A DNA stretch of 64,000 nt from Aurantiacibacter sp. MUD61 (GTDB taxonomy: Bacteria; Pseudomonadota; Alphaproteobacteria; Sphingomonadales; Sphingomonadaceae): assembly GCF_027912455.1 (NCBI RefSeq), contig NZ_CP115446.1, positions 1,759,501 to 1,823,500 of the forward strand. Reading direction: 5' to 3'. How positions within the stretch are numbered: position 1 is the stretch's first letter; each line of letters opens with the position of its first letter. A program made the translations under genes and the position numbers. A model generated the notes under the pieces. That model made no database searches. It worked only from the letters and a program-made list of their open reading frames with translations, and was not told where the DNA came from. This document shows positions 19,314-28,011 of this stretch, piece by piece.

Positions 19314-20627
19314 ATGCGTATCGTAATGATTGGCACTGGATATGTCGGACTGGTTTCTGGCGCCTGTTTCGCCGATTTCGGCCACACGGTGACCTGTGTC
19401 GACAAGGACCAGTCCAAGATCGACGCGCTGCTGAACGGCGAAATTCCGATTTTCGAGCCGGGTCTTGATGAGCTGGTCGCTAATAATGTTGCTGCCGGAC
19501 GTTTGTCCTTCACGCTCGATATTGCCGAAGTCCTGCCGGAGGCTGACGCGGTCTTCATCGCAGTAGGCACGCCGACCCGCCGCGGCGATGGCCATGCAGA
19601 CCTTTCCTATGTCTACGCGGCAGCCGAAGAAATGGCTCCGCTGCTGCGCGATGGCGCGGTGGTGGTCGATAAGTCGACGGTGCCGGTGGGAACCGGCGAC
19701 GAAGTGGAAAGCATCATCGCCAAGACCGCGCCGGACCTTAAGTTCTCCGTCGCCTCGAACCCCGAATTCCTGCGCGAAGGTGCGGCGATTGACGATTTTG
19801 CCAAGCCGGATCGCATCGTTGTCGGCGTGAACGATGACCATGCGAAAGAGGTGATGGAAGCGATCTACCGCCCGCTCACCAGCAATGGCGCTTTGCTCAT
19901 CGTGATGAACCGCCGCGCGGCTGAGCTGACCAAGTATGCCGCGAACGCTTTCCTCGCGACCAAGATCAGCTTCATCAACGAAATGGCTGACTTATGTGAG
20001 AAAGTTGGCGCGGATGTGCGCGATGTGGCGCACGGTATCGGCACCGACAGCCGCATTGGCGGACGCTTCCTGATGCCGGGCCCCGGCTATGGCGGCTCGT
20101 GCTTCCCCAAGGATACGCTCGCGCTGCTGAAGACGGCCGAGCAGTTCGACGCTCAGCAGGCGATCGTTGAAGCGGTCGTCAAATCCAACGATGATCGCAA
20201 GGCGGCGATGGGCGGCAAGGTGATCGGCGCGCTTTCGGGCGATGCCAAGGGCAAGACCGTCGCCGTGCTCGGCCTGACGTTCAAGGCAGACACCGATGAC
20301 ATGCGCGATTCGCCCGCGATCGACATCGTCCGCGCGCTTACTTCTGCGGGTGCGACCGTACGAGCCTACGATCCGGAAGGCATGGAGCAAGCGCAGAAGA
20401 TTGACGGGCTTGGCGCCGATGACATCACCTATTGCGAGGACGCTTATTCCGCCATGGAAGGCGCAGATGCGCTGGTGATCATCACCGAATGGAAGCCGTT
20501 CCGCGCGCTCGACCTGACCAGGGTCAAGGAGCTGATGGCAGCGCCCGTTATGGTCGATCTGCGCAACCTCTACAGCCGCAAGGATGTCGAGGCGAACGGC
20601 TTCACCTATGTGGCGGTTGGCCGCTAA
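19314..20627 (+). CDS. ugd: UDP-glucose 6-dehydrogenase
   Basis: NAD-dependent four-electron oxidation of UDP-glucose to UDP-glucuronate for capsule, exopolysaccharide or sphingoglycolipid synthesis. The 437-residue protein has the Rossmann motif MIGTGYVGLVSGACFADFG, the Lys in AANAFLATKISFINE and the catalytic Cys in GPGYGGSCFPKDTLAL. C-terminal UDP-binding domain motifs are GLTFKADTDDMRDSPAI. AAGGA precedes the ATG. Confidence 0.96.
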   Translation: MRIVMIGTGYVGLVSGACFADFGHTVTCVDKDQSKIDALLNGEIPIFEPGLDELVANNVAAGRLSFTLDIAEVLPEADAVFIAVGTPTRRGDGHADLSYVYAAAEEMAPLLRDGAVVVDKSTVPVGTGDEVESIIAKTAPDLKFSVASNPEFLREGAAIDDFAKPDRIVVGVNDDHAKEVMEAIYRPLTSNGALLIVMNRRAAELTKYAANAFLATKISFINEMADLCEKVGADVRDVAHGIGTDSRIGGRFLMPGPGYGGSCFPKDTLALLKTAEQFDAQQAIVEAVVKSNDDRKAAMGGKVIGALSGDAKGKTVAVLGLTFKADTDDMRDSPAIDIVRALTSAGATVRAYDPEGMEQAQKIDGLGADDITYCEDAYSAMEGADALVIITEWKPFRALDLTRVKELMAAPVMVDLRNLYSRKDVEANGFTYVAVGR

Positions 20628-20730
20628 GCGACTGCTGCGCCCCTACTTTCCTGGCTGAAATGCGAATGCGCGCTTGCCTTGTCAGCGCGTGGCGGCATAG
20701 TCGCGCCGAGGGTTGAACGGGGATTTTTCG

Positions 20731-21267
20731 ATGAAGAAGCTTTTCGCAATCGCAGGCATGGCACTGCTGTGTCTGTCGCAGACAGTATTGGCGCAATCGA
20801 CCGAGGGCACTGTCACCGCCTCCAACGGAGTTTCGCTGACCGTTCATAACGACAAGGCGGAAGGCATGGTCGAATACGCCGCGCCCGAGGTCTCTTTCGC
20901 GATCGACAATTTCGCCATCGAAAGCAGCGCCATCGTGACCCGCTGGGGCCCGCGTCAGGATCCGGGCGATGCCTTTGTCAGCTTCATCGTTGCCTATAAC
21001 GGCAATTTCATCGGCTTCGATCGCGCAACGACGACCGGCGGTGAAGACCTCGAAACAATCGTCATTCTGCAGGATGATTCCAGCTGTCAGCGCGCGGGTT
21101 CTGCAGATTGCATTTTCATGGAAGTATTCCGCATCCTGCCGACACCGAGCCAAGTGAGCGCAGCCGCGCGCGACGGCATGTTCCCGATCCGCATTGCCAG
21201 CAATCGCGGCAGGCCCATCACGGTCGATGTCCCGCTCAGCTATTTCGAAGCGGTCAACAGCCGATAA
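20731..21267 (+). CDS. Secreted protein of unknown function
   Basis: A 178-residue protein with a signal peptide (MKKLFAIAGMALLCLSQTVLAQ). The mature part is mixed strand, with two Cys residues in SCQRAGSADCIF that could form a disulfide. No family is recognised. The ATG at 20731 gives a standard signal peptide; an in-frame ATG at 20713 would add a six-residue hydrophilic stretch. It stands alone between ugd and tRNA-Thr. Confidence 0.65.
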   Translation: MKKLFAIAGMALLCLSQTVLAQSTEGTVTASNGVSLTVHNDKAEGMVEYAAPEVSFAIDNFAIESSAIVTRWGPRQDPGDAFVSFIVAYNGNFIGFDRATTTGGEDLETIVILQDDSSCQRAGSADCIFMEVFRILPTPSQVSAAARDGMFPIRIASNRGRPITVDVPLSYFEAVNSR

Positions 21268-21297
21268 GGCGCAAGTTACGGTAAATATTCAGGGAAG

Positions 21298-21373
<76 letters not shown>

Positions 21374-21425
21374 ACATCTGTCCGCGGACGGCGGCTCCTT
21401 AAGGGCAAACGACCGGCTTGAACAC

Positions 21426-22136
21426 CTATTTTTTTACGCGCCATTCGCGGGCGTAGGCGCTTTCGGAATTATACTTGCGATCATGCGCATGCGCCTGTTC
21501 GTCCAGCTCTTCCTCACTTGAGCCTCGCGCTACGTGGTCCTTGATCAATGTGTCACGCCGGATGGCGATCAATTGCACCATCGGCATGCCTGCGGGCAGC
21601 ACGAAATCGCCCACGCCGCCGCGCCACAGGAAGGGGAAATTGATGGTGGTCGCGAATTTGTCGCAGTCCACGAAACCCGAAAAAAGCTGGAATGGCAGAT
21701 CGGGGCGCGAGAGCGGCGTGGTGAACAGCACCGAATACCCGTCAGGCACTCTGATCCGCCACGGATTGACGAATTTGAGCGGTGTGACGGGGCCAAAGGG
21801 CGGCGCAGGTGCACCAATCTGCCCGGGATGGTGAAATTCGATCGGCTGGAAGGCGACCTCATGCGGCCACCCGAATTGCATATTCTGCTGATCCTGCGGC
21901 ACGCGGATGTGAGTCTCGTATGGCAGCGGGATGACGTATCCCAGCGCAAAGGCGTCGGTAACCGGCAGGCACGCCTTTACGGTCATGCCGGGCTTACCGT
22001 CTGCGTCGGGTATATCCATTTCCCGCGGCAGGTCCTTGAACCAGTCCGGAGCGAAACGGATCGCGCGATCGGGCTTGGGCAAAGTGCCTTCAAGCTCTGG
22101 ATCGCACAGAAACGCGATTTCGGGGTCATCCGTCAT
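21426..22136 (-). CDS. Conserved hypothetical protein (possibly DUF6065-like)
   Basis: A 236-residue soluble protein without a signal peptide. Conserved-looking aromatic and proline segments occur (FAPDWFKDLPREM, FGWPHEVAFQP, KFVNPWRIRVPDGYSVLFTTPLSR, INFPFLWRG). It ends with a charged helical tail, HAHDRKYNSESAYAREWRVKK. The pattern suggests the small DUF6065 family, but I am not certain. It lies 14 bases after the DUF429-like gene and may be co-transcribed with it. Confidence 0.55.
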   Translation of the reverse strand: MTDDPEIAFLCDPELEGTLPKPDRAIRFAPDWFKDLPREMDIPDADGKPGMTVKACLPVTDAFALGYVIPLPYETHIRVPQDQQNMQFGWPHEVAFQPIEFHHPGQIGAPAPPFGPVTPLKFVNPWRIRVPDGYSVLFTTPLSRPDLPFQLFSGFVDCDKFATTINFPFLWRGGVGDFVLPAGMPMVQLIAIRRDTLIKDHVARGSSEEELDEQAHAHDRKYNSESAYAREWRVKK

Positions 22137-22150
22137 CGGCAGACTATTGG

Positions 22151-23038
22151 TCAGCGGGCACCGAAGGTCCAGCCTTCTGTCCGCGCGATTTCAGGTGTCA
22201 GCTTCTCAGGCGACCAGAGAGCGTCCACTTGCGCGGCATTGCGAAGCCACGCCGCGGTGATGAGAGCATCGGAGGCGTGATCGTCGATAGGGCCGCTTCC
22301 ACAGATCGCAGGGCTGCCGAGCCTTGCAAGCGCCTCGTCCAGCTCTTCAAAGCTGCGGATTTTGCTGCGCGAAGCGGAGCGTCCGGCCGCCATGGATGCG
22401 AGCGCGGTATAAATCTCGACGACGACCGATCCGGTGTAGGGCAAGGGATCGATCGGCCAAACCGGCAATTCACCGCGCAGTGCGTGAAGCACGCGCATGC
22501 CGGTCAGGCTCGATTTCCCCACCTGCGCCGCGCCGACCAGATTGAAATTGGAGTAGGGTTTGCATCCCATCGCTTCCTGGGCGCGCTCGGTGACACGCAA
22601 ACGGCCCCTCCCGCCGGCTGCGCCGCCCGCGCCGAACCGCGCGCCTTCGCGTCCGCCGTGGCGGCGGAAATAATGCGATGCCTCGGGGTGGTCCACGAAG
22701 CTTCCGGCAGAGAAATGCTCATCGCCCTCGCAGATGACGTCGATCAGCGCCCAGAGCGATTTTGCATCGGGCGGCGACTTCTCCCATCCGGGAAAGTAAG
22801 CGCCTTCATCCGCGTACGGCAGGGCAATGCCCAAATCGAGGCCGACGAGCGAATTGTCCGGCAGTGCGTCTGCCAGCACATCGCGCACTTCGGCTCTGGT
22901 CCATCCTGCCTCGCGTTCGACAAGCACCGGCGGTCCCCCATCGGCATGCGCCACCGCCATCGTGATTGCCTTGTGCCGTGCGCCTTGGGCGCCTGACCAG
23001 TCGACCGCGATAAAGTGCTCGAATTGTCTAACCGCCAC
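22151..23038 (-). CDS. DUF429-like predicted RNase-H-fold nuclease
   Basis: A 295-residue protein. The N-terminal strand FIAVDWSGA carries an Asp typical of RNase-H-fold enzymes. A second conserved Asp pair lies near the C-terminus in IDDHASDALITAAWLR. A central Gly-rich stretch (FGAGGAAGGRGR) may be disordered. The start is GTG at 23038 and overlaps the rarA stop by 11 bases. Its coupling to rarA suggests a role in DNA processing, but this is inference. Confidence 0.6.
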   Translation of the reverse strand: MAVRQFEHFIAVDWSGAQGARHKAITMAVAHADGGPPVLVEREAGWTRAEVRDVLADALPDNSLVGLDLGIALPYADEGAYFPGWEKSPPDAKSLWALIDVICEGDEHFSAGSFVDHPEASHYFRRHGGREGARFGAGGAAGGRGRLRVTERAQEAMGCKPYSNFNLVGAAQVGKSSLTGMRVLHALRGELPVWPIDPLPYTGSVVVEIYTALASMAAGRSASRSKIRSFEELDEALARLGSPAICGSGPIDDHASDALITAAWLRNAAQVDALWSPEKLTPEIARTEGWTFGAR

Positions 23039-24347
23039 GCTCGCCCCTCAGCTTTGCCCAATAATCCAGCCGCTCCTGTATCTTGCGCTCGAACCCGCGC
23101 TGGACGGGTTGGTAGAACTCCTGCGGCTCCATTTCATCCGGCCAATAATTGTCGCCGGAAAAGCCCTCATCCGCATCGTGATCGTAGGAATAGCCTTTGC
23201 CGTATCCGGCATCCTTCATCAGCTTCGTGGGCGCGTTGACGATGTTCATCGGCGGCATCAGGCTGCCGGTTTCCTTCGCGCTCCGCCACGCCGCTTTCTG
23301 CGCCTTGTAGACCGCATTCGATTTGGGCGCGGTGGCGAGATAGATGCAGGCCTGGACCAGTGCCAGTTCACCCTCAGGCGAGCCGAGAAACTGATAGGCA
23401 TCGCGCGCGGCAACGCATTGGGTGAGCGCGGCAGGATCGGCCATGCCGATATCTTCCACCGCCATGCGGATCAGCCGCCGCGCGAGGAACAGCGGTTCCT
23501 CTCCCGCCACCAGCATCCTCGCCATGTAATAAAGCGATGCCTGCGGATCCGACCCGCGCACCGCTTTGTGCAGGGCGGAGATCAGGTTGTAATGGCCCTC
23601 CCGATCCTTGTCGTAAACAGCGACACGGCGCTGCAGGAACTGGCCGAGCGCTGCGGGATCGAGCGGCTGGTCGATCGCTGCATTGTAAAGCGTTTCTGCC
23701 TGGTTGAGCAGGAAGCGACCATCGCCATCGGCGCTCGCAACCAAGGCGTCCCGCGCTTCATCCGTCAGGGGGAGGGGACCTTCCAGCTCTTCAGCCCTGC
23801 CCAGCAATTTGCCCAAGGCCTCTGCATCGAGGCGGTGCAGGATCAGGACCTGCGCGCGGCTGAGCAAAGCAGCATTGAGCTCGAAACTGGGGTTCTCCGT
23901 GGTCGCGCCGACCAGCGTGACCACGCCCCGCTCAACGAAAGGCAGAAAGCCATCCTGCTGTGCGCGATTGAAGCGGTGGATCTCGTCCACGAAGAGAAGC
24001 GTACGCTGCCCTGCCTTCTTGGCTCTCTCGGCTGCGGCAAAGGCTTTCTTGAGATCGGCGACGCCGGAGAAAACAGCGCTCACCGCTTCATATCGCATGC
24101 CGACTTCCGCAGCGAGAAGGCGAGCGATGCTGGTTTTGCCTGTCCCCGGCGGCCCCCACAGGATCAGGCTGGAGAGGCGGCCAGCGGCGATCATCCGGCC
24201 GATCGCACCTTCGGGGCCGGTAACGTGATCTTGCCCGATAACCTCCGCCAAGGAGCGCGGGCGCAGCCGATCGGCGAGCGGCGCATCTTCTGCCGCTTCG
24301 TCTGGACCATCGCCGGGGGGAGCATCATCGCCAAACAGGTCAGCCAT
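23028..24347 (-). CDS. rarA: Replication-associated recombination protein A (RarA/MgsA AAA ATPase)
   Basis: A clamp-loader-like AAA+ ATPase acting at stalled replication forks. The 439-residue protein has Walker A GPPGTGKTS at residues 65-73, Walker B LLFVDEIHRF, a sensor in LVGATTENPSFELN, and the MgsA tetramerisation domain (YDKDREGHYNLISALHKA, GSDPQASLYYMARML). It begins the three-gene minus-strand run with the DUF429-like and DUF6065-like genes. Confidence 0.95.
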   Translation of the reverse strand: MADLFGDDAPPGDGPDEAAEDAPLADRLRPRSLAEVIGQDHVTGPEGAIGRMIAAGRLSSLILWGPPGTGKTSIARLLAAEVGMRYEAVSAVFSGVADLKKAFAAAERAKKAGQRTLLFVDEIHRFNRAQQDGFLPFVERGVVTLVGATTENPSFELNAALLSRAQVLILHRLDAEALGKLLGRAEELEGPLPLTDEARDALVASADGDGRFLLNQAETLYNAAIDQPLDPAALGQFLQRRVAVYDKDREGHYNLISALHKAVRGSDPQASLYYMARMLVAGEEPLFLARRLIRMAVEDIGMADPAALTQCVAARDAYQFLGSPEGELALVQACIYLATAPKSNAVYKAQKAAWRSAKETGSLMPPMNIVNAPTKLMKDAGYGKGYSYDHDADEGFSGDNYWPDEMEPQEFYQPVQRGFERKIQERLDYWAKLRGERGG

Positions 24348-24437
24348 GGCTTCTCTCTGCCCCAGCTCAGTTGAGAAAGGTAGCGAGCAACGAAATTTTT
24401 GCCCGATTGATGCGAAAGCCTCTTGTTACGATAGCTC

Positions 24438-24451
24438 TAAGATATATCTTA
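24438..24451. promoter_or_regulatory. Perfect 14-bp palindrome, probable PadR operator
   Basis: TAAGATATATCTTA reads the same on both strands and lies 30 bases before the PadR-family start. AT-rich palindromes of this type suit autoregulation by PadR proteins. Confidence 0.65.
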
Positions 24452-24480
24452 AGGCTGGGACGAGAAATGGAGTTCTGGCC

Positions 24481-25440
24481 ATGGCCAAGAAGAAAGAAGC
24501 GGCTGGCAAGCCGCGCAAACCACGCAAGGTCACCGTCAAGCGGAAGGCCACGACGCGCCGCACGGCAAAGCCGAAAGAGGAAGTGATCGAGGAAGAAGAT
24601 CTCGAGCCGGTAGAAGGCGAAACGCCGCCCGAAGGCGCAGATTTTGACGTGCATGTCGAAGTCGAGATCGAAGACCGCCCGGAAGGTGAGGACTTTGATG
24701 TCGATGTGGATGTGGACGATGACGAGGATGACGCCCGCACCCGGCGACGCCGCCGCAATCGCGCCGAGTTCAAGCGTCAGTTCAAACGTGAATTCAAGCG
24801 CGAGTTCAACACCGACGATATCTTCGGTCCGGACGGCATTTTCGGCCGTGGCGGCCCATTCGGCGGCGGCGGCCCGTTCAATGCGAGCGGCATCTTCGGC
24901 CCCGGCGGCCTCTTCGCCATGAACAACAATCGCAATCGCGGCCGTGGTCCGCGCCGTGGCGGTCCGCCGCGCCGGCGCGAACGCATGTTCGGCCCCGGCG
25001 AATTGCGGCTGGTGCTGCTGGCCATGCTCGCCGAAGAGCCGCGCCACGGATACGAGCTGATCAAGGCGTTGGAAGAGATGACCGGCGGGGCCTATTCACC
25101 CAGCCCCGGCACCATCTATCCGACGCTACAAATGCTCAGCGATGAAGGCATGATCGAAGAGCAGGAAAGCGAAGACTCGCGCAAGCTCTACCAGGCCACC
25201 GATGCCGGCATCGATGAGCTTGAAGAACGCGGCGATGAAGTCGACGATCTGTGGGAACGCCTCGGTCGCAAGGCCGAGCGTGCAAAGCCCGCGGCAGGAT
25301 CGGCAGACGTGTTCCGCTCGCTCGGCAACCTCGCCACCGTTTTGACCAACAAGGCGGCGCGGGGCGATCTGAAAGACGTGCAGAAAGATCAGGTGATCGA
25401 TCTGATCGATGCACTCGCGCGCAAGATTGAGCGGCTCTAG
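24481..25440 (+). CDS. PadR-family transcriptional regulator with long low-complexity N-terminus
   Basis: A 319-residue protein. The C-terminal 140 residues form a PadR winged helix (LRLVLLAMLAEEPRHGYEL, SPGTIYPTLQMLSDEGMI, LYQATDAGIDELEER) and a coiled dimerisation tail. The N-terminal ~180 residues are unusual: a Lys/Arg-rich basic block, a Glu/Asp-rich acidic block (DFDVDVDVDDDEDD), a repeated FKRQFKREFKREF, and a Gly/Phe-rich stretch (GPFGGGGPF). YqjI-type PadR proteins also carry a metal-binding N-terminal region, but this one is not His-rich. A palindrome upstream suggests autoregulation. Confidence 0.85.
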   Translation: MAKKKEAAGKPRKPRKVTVKRKATTRRTAKPKEEVIEEEDLEPVEGETPPEGADFDVHVEVEIEDRPEGEDFDVDVDVDDDEDDARTRRRRRNRAEFKRQFKREFKREFNTDDIFGPDGIFGRGGPFGGGGPFNASGIFGPGGLFAMNNNRNRGRGPRRGGPPRRRERMFGPGELRLVLLAMLAEEPRHGYELIKALEEMTGGAYSPSPGTIYPTLQMLSDEGMIEEQESEDSRKLYQATDAGIDELEERGDEVDDLWERLGRKAERAKPAAGSADVFRSLGNLATVLTNKAARGDLKDVQKDQVIDLIDALARKIERL

Positions 25441-25510
25441 CGCGACGGCGATTTTGCCAAACGCGTAATTCCTGATAACCCTCCTCCGGGATTTCTCGGG
25501 GGAGGGTATC

Positions 25511-25966
25511 ATGACAAATGAATGCGCAGCCACGCCGTGGCATCTATGGGTTATCGGCATTGTCACGCTGATTTGGCATGCGGGCGGGGCGCTCGACTAC
25601 ACGATGACGCAGACGCGAAACGCAGATTATCTTCAGGCTGCGGCCGATCAGGCGGGCGTTTCGCTTGATGTAATGCTCGATTACTTCACGACATTTCCGG
25701 CCTGGGCAGATGCGGCTTGGGCATTGGGTGTGTGGGGCGGATTTTTCGGCTCGCTGTTGCTGCTGTTCCGCAGCCGTTTTGCGCTTTATGCCTTTGCCGT
25801 TTCGCTGGCAGGCCTTGCAGTATCGACTGTGTATCAGAGCACAGCGAACATGCCGGCAGAGCTCAACACTGCTTTCACCTGGATATTCACCGCGGTGATC
25901 TGCATCGTGCTGATCCTGCTCATTATCTATTCGCGCGCGATGGCGGCTAAGGGCGTGCTACGCTGA
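25511..25966 (+). CDS. Small four-span membrane protein
   Basis: A 151-residue integral membrane protein with four predicted spans (around residues 10-30, 68-87, 91-112 and 121-143). The first loop is polar and contains YTMTQTRNADYLQAA. The C-terminus is short. The family is not recognised. The GGGGGAGGGTATC stretch before the ATG is a good ribosome binding region. The 3' end overlaps the convergent glycosyltransferase gene by 9 bases. Confidence 0.7.
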   Translation: MTNECAATPWHLWVIGIVTLIWHAGGALDYTMTQTRNADYLQAAADQAGVSLDVMLDYFTTFPAWADAAWALGVWGGFFGSLLLLFRSRFALYAFAVSLAGLAVSTVYQSTANMPAELNTAFTWIFTAVICIVLILLIIYSRAMAAKGVLR

Positions 25967-27127
25967 GACCGCCTGCTTGGCTCCGCCATGTTCTGAAACA
26001 AGGCGGAGATAGGCGTCGGCGACTGCCGAATTGATCGCATCCCATGAATACTCGCGGCTGCGCAGCTCGCCTGCGCGCCCGTGGGCTTCGCGTAAGGCCG
26101 CGTCACGATTATAGACTTCCACCGCATCGGCGAACAGCTCTGCCTTGCCGGGTTCGATCAAGCGGCCGGTGACGCCGTCTTTGACGAGGCTGGTGCTACC
26201 GGTTGCGCGCGCGGCGACCACCGGAATGCCGCTGGCCATGGCTTCCAGCGTCACATTGCCGAAGGTCTCGGTCACCGAGGGATTGAGCAGCATATCCATG
26301 CTGGCAACGGCGCGGCCAAGGTCCGCTCCCTTCTGGAATCCGACGAAAGCTGCATCGGGGCAATGTTCGGCGAAGAAACTCTTGGCCGGGCCTTCACCCA
26401 CCACCAGCACTTTGTGCGGCACGCCGCGTGCCTTCAGCAGGTCCGTCGTTTCGGTGAAGACATCGAGACCTTTCTCGAGGACGAGCCTGCCGAGGAAGCC
26501 GATCGCAACATCTTCATCACCGATGTCGTGAGCGCGTCGCCATTCCATATCGCGGCGAGAGGGGTCGAAAATCTCCCTGTCGACCCCGCGTGCCCAGATC
26601 GAAATGTCATCGCCCATGCCCTGTTCTTCGAGCACGTCTGCCATGCTTTGCGACGGCGCGACCAGTGCATCGGCGCGGTTGTAGAACCGCTTGAGGATGG
26701 AAACCGCCAGAGGCTCGAGAAAAGCGAACCCGTAATAGCGCGGATAGGTCTCAAACCGCGTGTGCACGCTGGCGAGGATCGGCAGCCCACGCGAGCGCGC
26801 CCAGCGCACAGCGGCATGGCCGGTAAAATCGGGAGAGGACACATGCACGATATTCGGGCGAAATTCTGCCAGATCGCGCTTTACGTCGGCATTGAAGCCC
26901 AGAGGTATGCGATATTCGCCGCGTCCGGGAATGGGCACATTGGGAACGCCGACCAGGTCCCCTGCAGGCTCGAACGCAGGCTCATCGACCTTGGGTGAAT
27001 AGACGCGCACCGACGCACCCTGGCGCAGCAGGTAGTCGGTCAGGCGATTGAGCGCCTGGTTCGCGCCATCGCGGACATAATTGTAATTGCCGCTGAACAG
27101 CGCAACGCGAAGATCGGTTGTGTCCAT
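25958..27127 (-). CDS. Glycosyltransferase family 4 (GT-B)
   Basis: A 389-residue GT-B enzyme resembling sulfolipid/mannosyl transferases. The N-terminal domain has FSGNYNYVRDGANQALNRL. The C-terminal domain carries FLGRLVLEKGLDVF, VVGEGPAKSFF and the nucleotide-sugar Glu motif PSVTETFGNVTLEAMASG. No membrane span is present. It may glycosylate a lipid or a surface polymer; the acceptor is not evident from the neighbours. The ATG at 27127 follows GCACTTTCA-type sequence without a strong ribosome binding site. Confidence 0.88.
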   Translation of the reverse strand: MDTTDLRVALFSGNYNYVRDGANQALNRLTDYLLRQGASVRVYSPKVDEPAFEPAGDLVGVPNVPIPGRGEYRIPLGFNADVKRDLAEFRPNIVHVSSPDFTGHAAVRWARSRGLPILASVHTRFETYPRYYGFAFLEPLAVSILKRFYNRADALVAPSQSMADVLEEQGMGDDISIWARGVDREIFDPSRRDMEWRRAHDIGDEDVAIGFLGRLVLEKGLDVFTETTDLLKARGVPHKVLVVGEGPAKSFFAEHCPDAAFVGFQKGADLGRAVASMDMLLNPSVTETFGNVTLEAMASGIPVVAARATGSTSLVKDGVTGRLIEPGKAELFADAVEVYNRDAALREAHGRAGELRSREYSWDAINSAVADAYLRLVSEHGGAKQAVSA

Positions 27128-27287
27128 TGAAAGTGCCTTTAGGCGAGAGCTGCCCGGATTGCGAGAGGGGGCAGGGGCTGTGCCGTCGAGATGCCCCCAA
27201 ACTGCAACCGCAGGACCACAGTCTTCCGTATGCGATAGTCCTCGGAAATGAGGGGCGATTTATCCGCTTGACAAATAACCAGAATAG

Positions 27288-27308
27288 TAATAACTAATAT
27301 GATTATTA
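27288..27308. promoter_or_regulatory. AT-rich inverted repeat and promoter of the NAD cassette
   Basis: TAATAA at 27288-27293 and TTATTA at 27303-27308 form an inverted repeat 16 bases before the NrtR-like start. A TTGACA -35 box lies at 27268-27273, so the repeat covers the -10 region. This suits repression by the adjacent Nudix-type regulator. Confidence 0.55.
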
Positions 27309-27324
27309 GATAAGAGGCGAGTCA

Positions 27325-27999
27325 ATGGAAGATCGCGAGTTCATTGAAAATTACGACCCCACAGAGTTTCCGGCGGTCGCGGTTACCGTCGATACCGTCC
27401 TTCTGAGTGTGGTGGATGGCAAGCTTGTTGCCCTACTGCAGGAGCGTGGCGCGGCGCCGTTCGCTGGCAAGTTGGCAATTCCAGGCAGCTTCGTTCGCGA
27501 AGAGGAGGGGTTGGACGAGGCTGCCGAGCGGGTTGTCGCCACCAAGGCAAGGCTCGAGCATGTCTGGCTCGAGCAGCTCTATTCCTTCGGCGCGCCCGGG
27601 CGAGACCCGCGTATGCGTATCGTTACAGTGGCGTACTTCGCGCTGCTCCCTGCAAAGATCGCGCTGCAGGCGGTGGATCGGCACCCGGATCTGACACTTG
27701 CAGAGGTGGCGGAGCCCGGCAAACTGGCCTTCGACCACGCCGAAATCCTCCGAACGGCAGTGCTACGCCTTCGTGGCAAGCTGGATTACGTACCGCTGGC
27801 CTTTGCCCTTCTGCCGGAGAAATTCACCCTCCGTGAGTTGCAGCAGGTGCATGAGGCGATCCTCGCCACCCAATTTACCAAGCCTGCTTTCCGGCGCCGG
27901 ATGATCGACCAGGGTTGGATCGAGCCGACCGGCGAATTCGAAAGCGGCACACCCTATCGACCGGCGGAACTCTACCGCTGTAAACCCCAGCAGGACTGA
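27325..27999 (+). CDS. NrtR-like Nudix/winged-helix transcriptional regulator
   Basis: A 224-residue protein. The N-terminal Nudix domain (residues 15-140) precedes a C-terminal winged helix (FTLRELQQVHEAIL, RRRMIDQGWIEPTGE), the NrtR layout. The Nudix box is degenerate: after AIPGSFVREEEG the catalytic REUxEExGU positions read ERVVATKARLEHV. Hydrolysis is therefore unlikely and ligand sensing (ADP-ribose or NAD-related) is likely. It is the first gene of a tight three-gene operon ending in an NAD-kinase-like gene, supporting a role in NAD(P) control. Confidence 0.85.
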   Translation: MEDREFIENYDPTEFPAVAVTVDTVLLSVVDGKLVALLQERGAAPFAGKLAIPGSFVREEEGLDEAAERVVATKARLEHVWLEQLYSFGAPGRDPRMRIVTVAYFALLPAKIALQAVDRHPDLTLAEVAEPGKLAFDHAEILRTAVLRLRGKLDYVPLAFALLPEKFTLRELQQVHEAILATQFTKPAFRRRMIDQGWIEPTGEFESGTPYRPAELYRCKPQQD

Positions 28000-28011
28000 A
28001 GGAGGTCTGTC

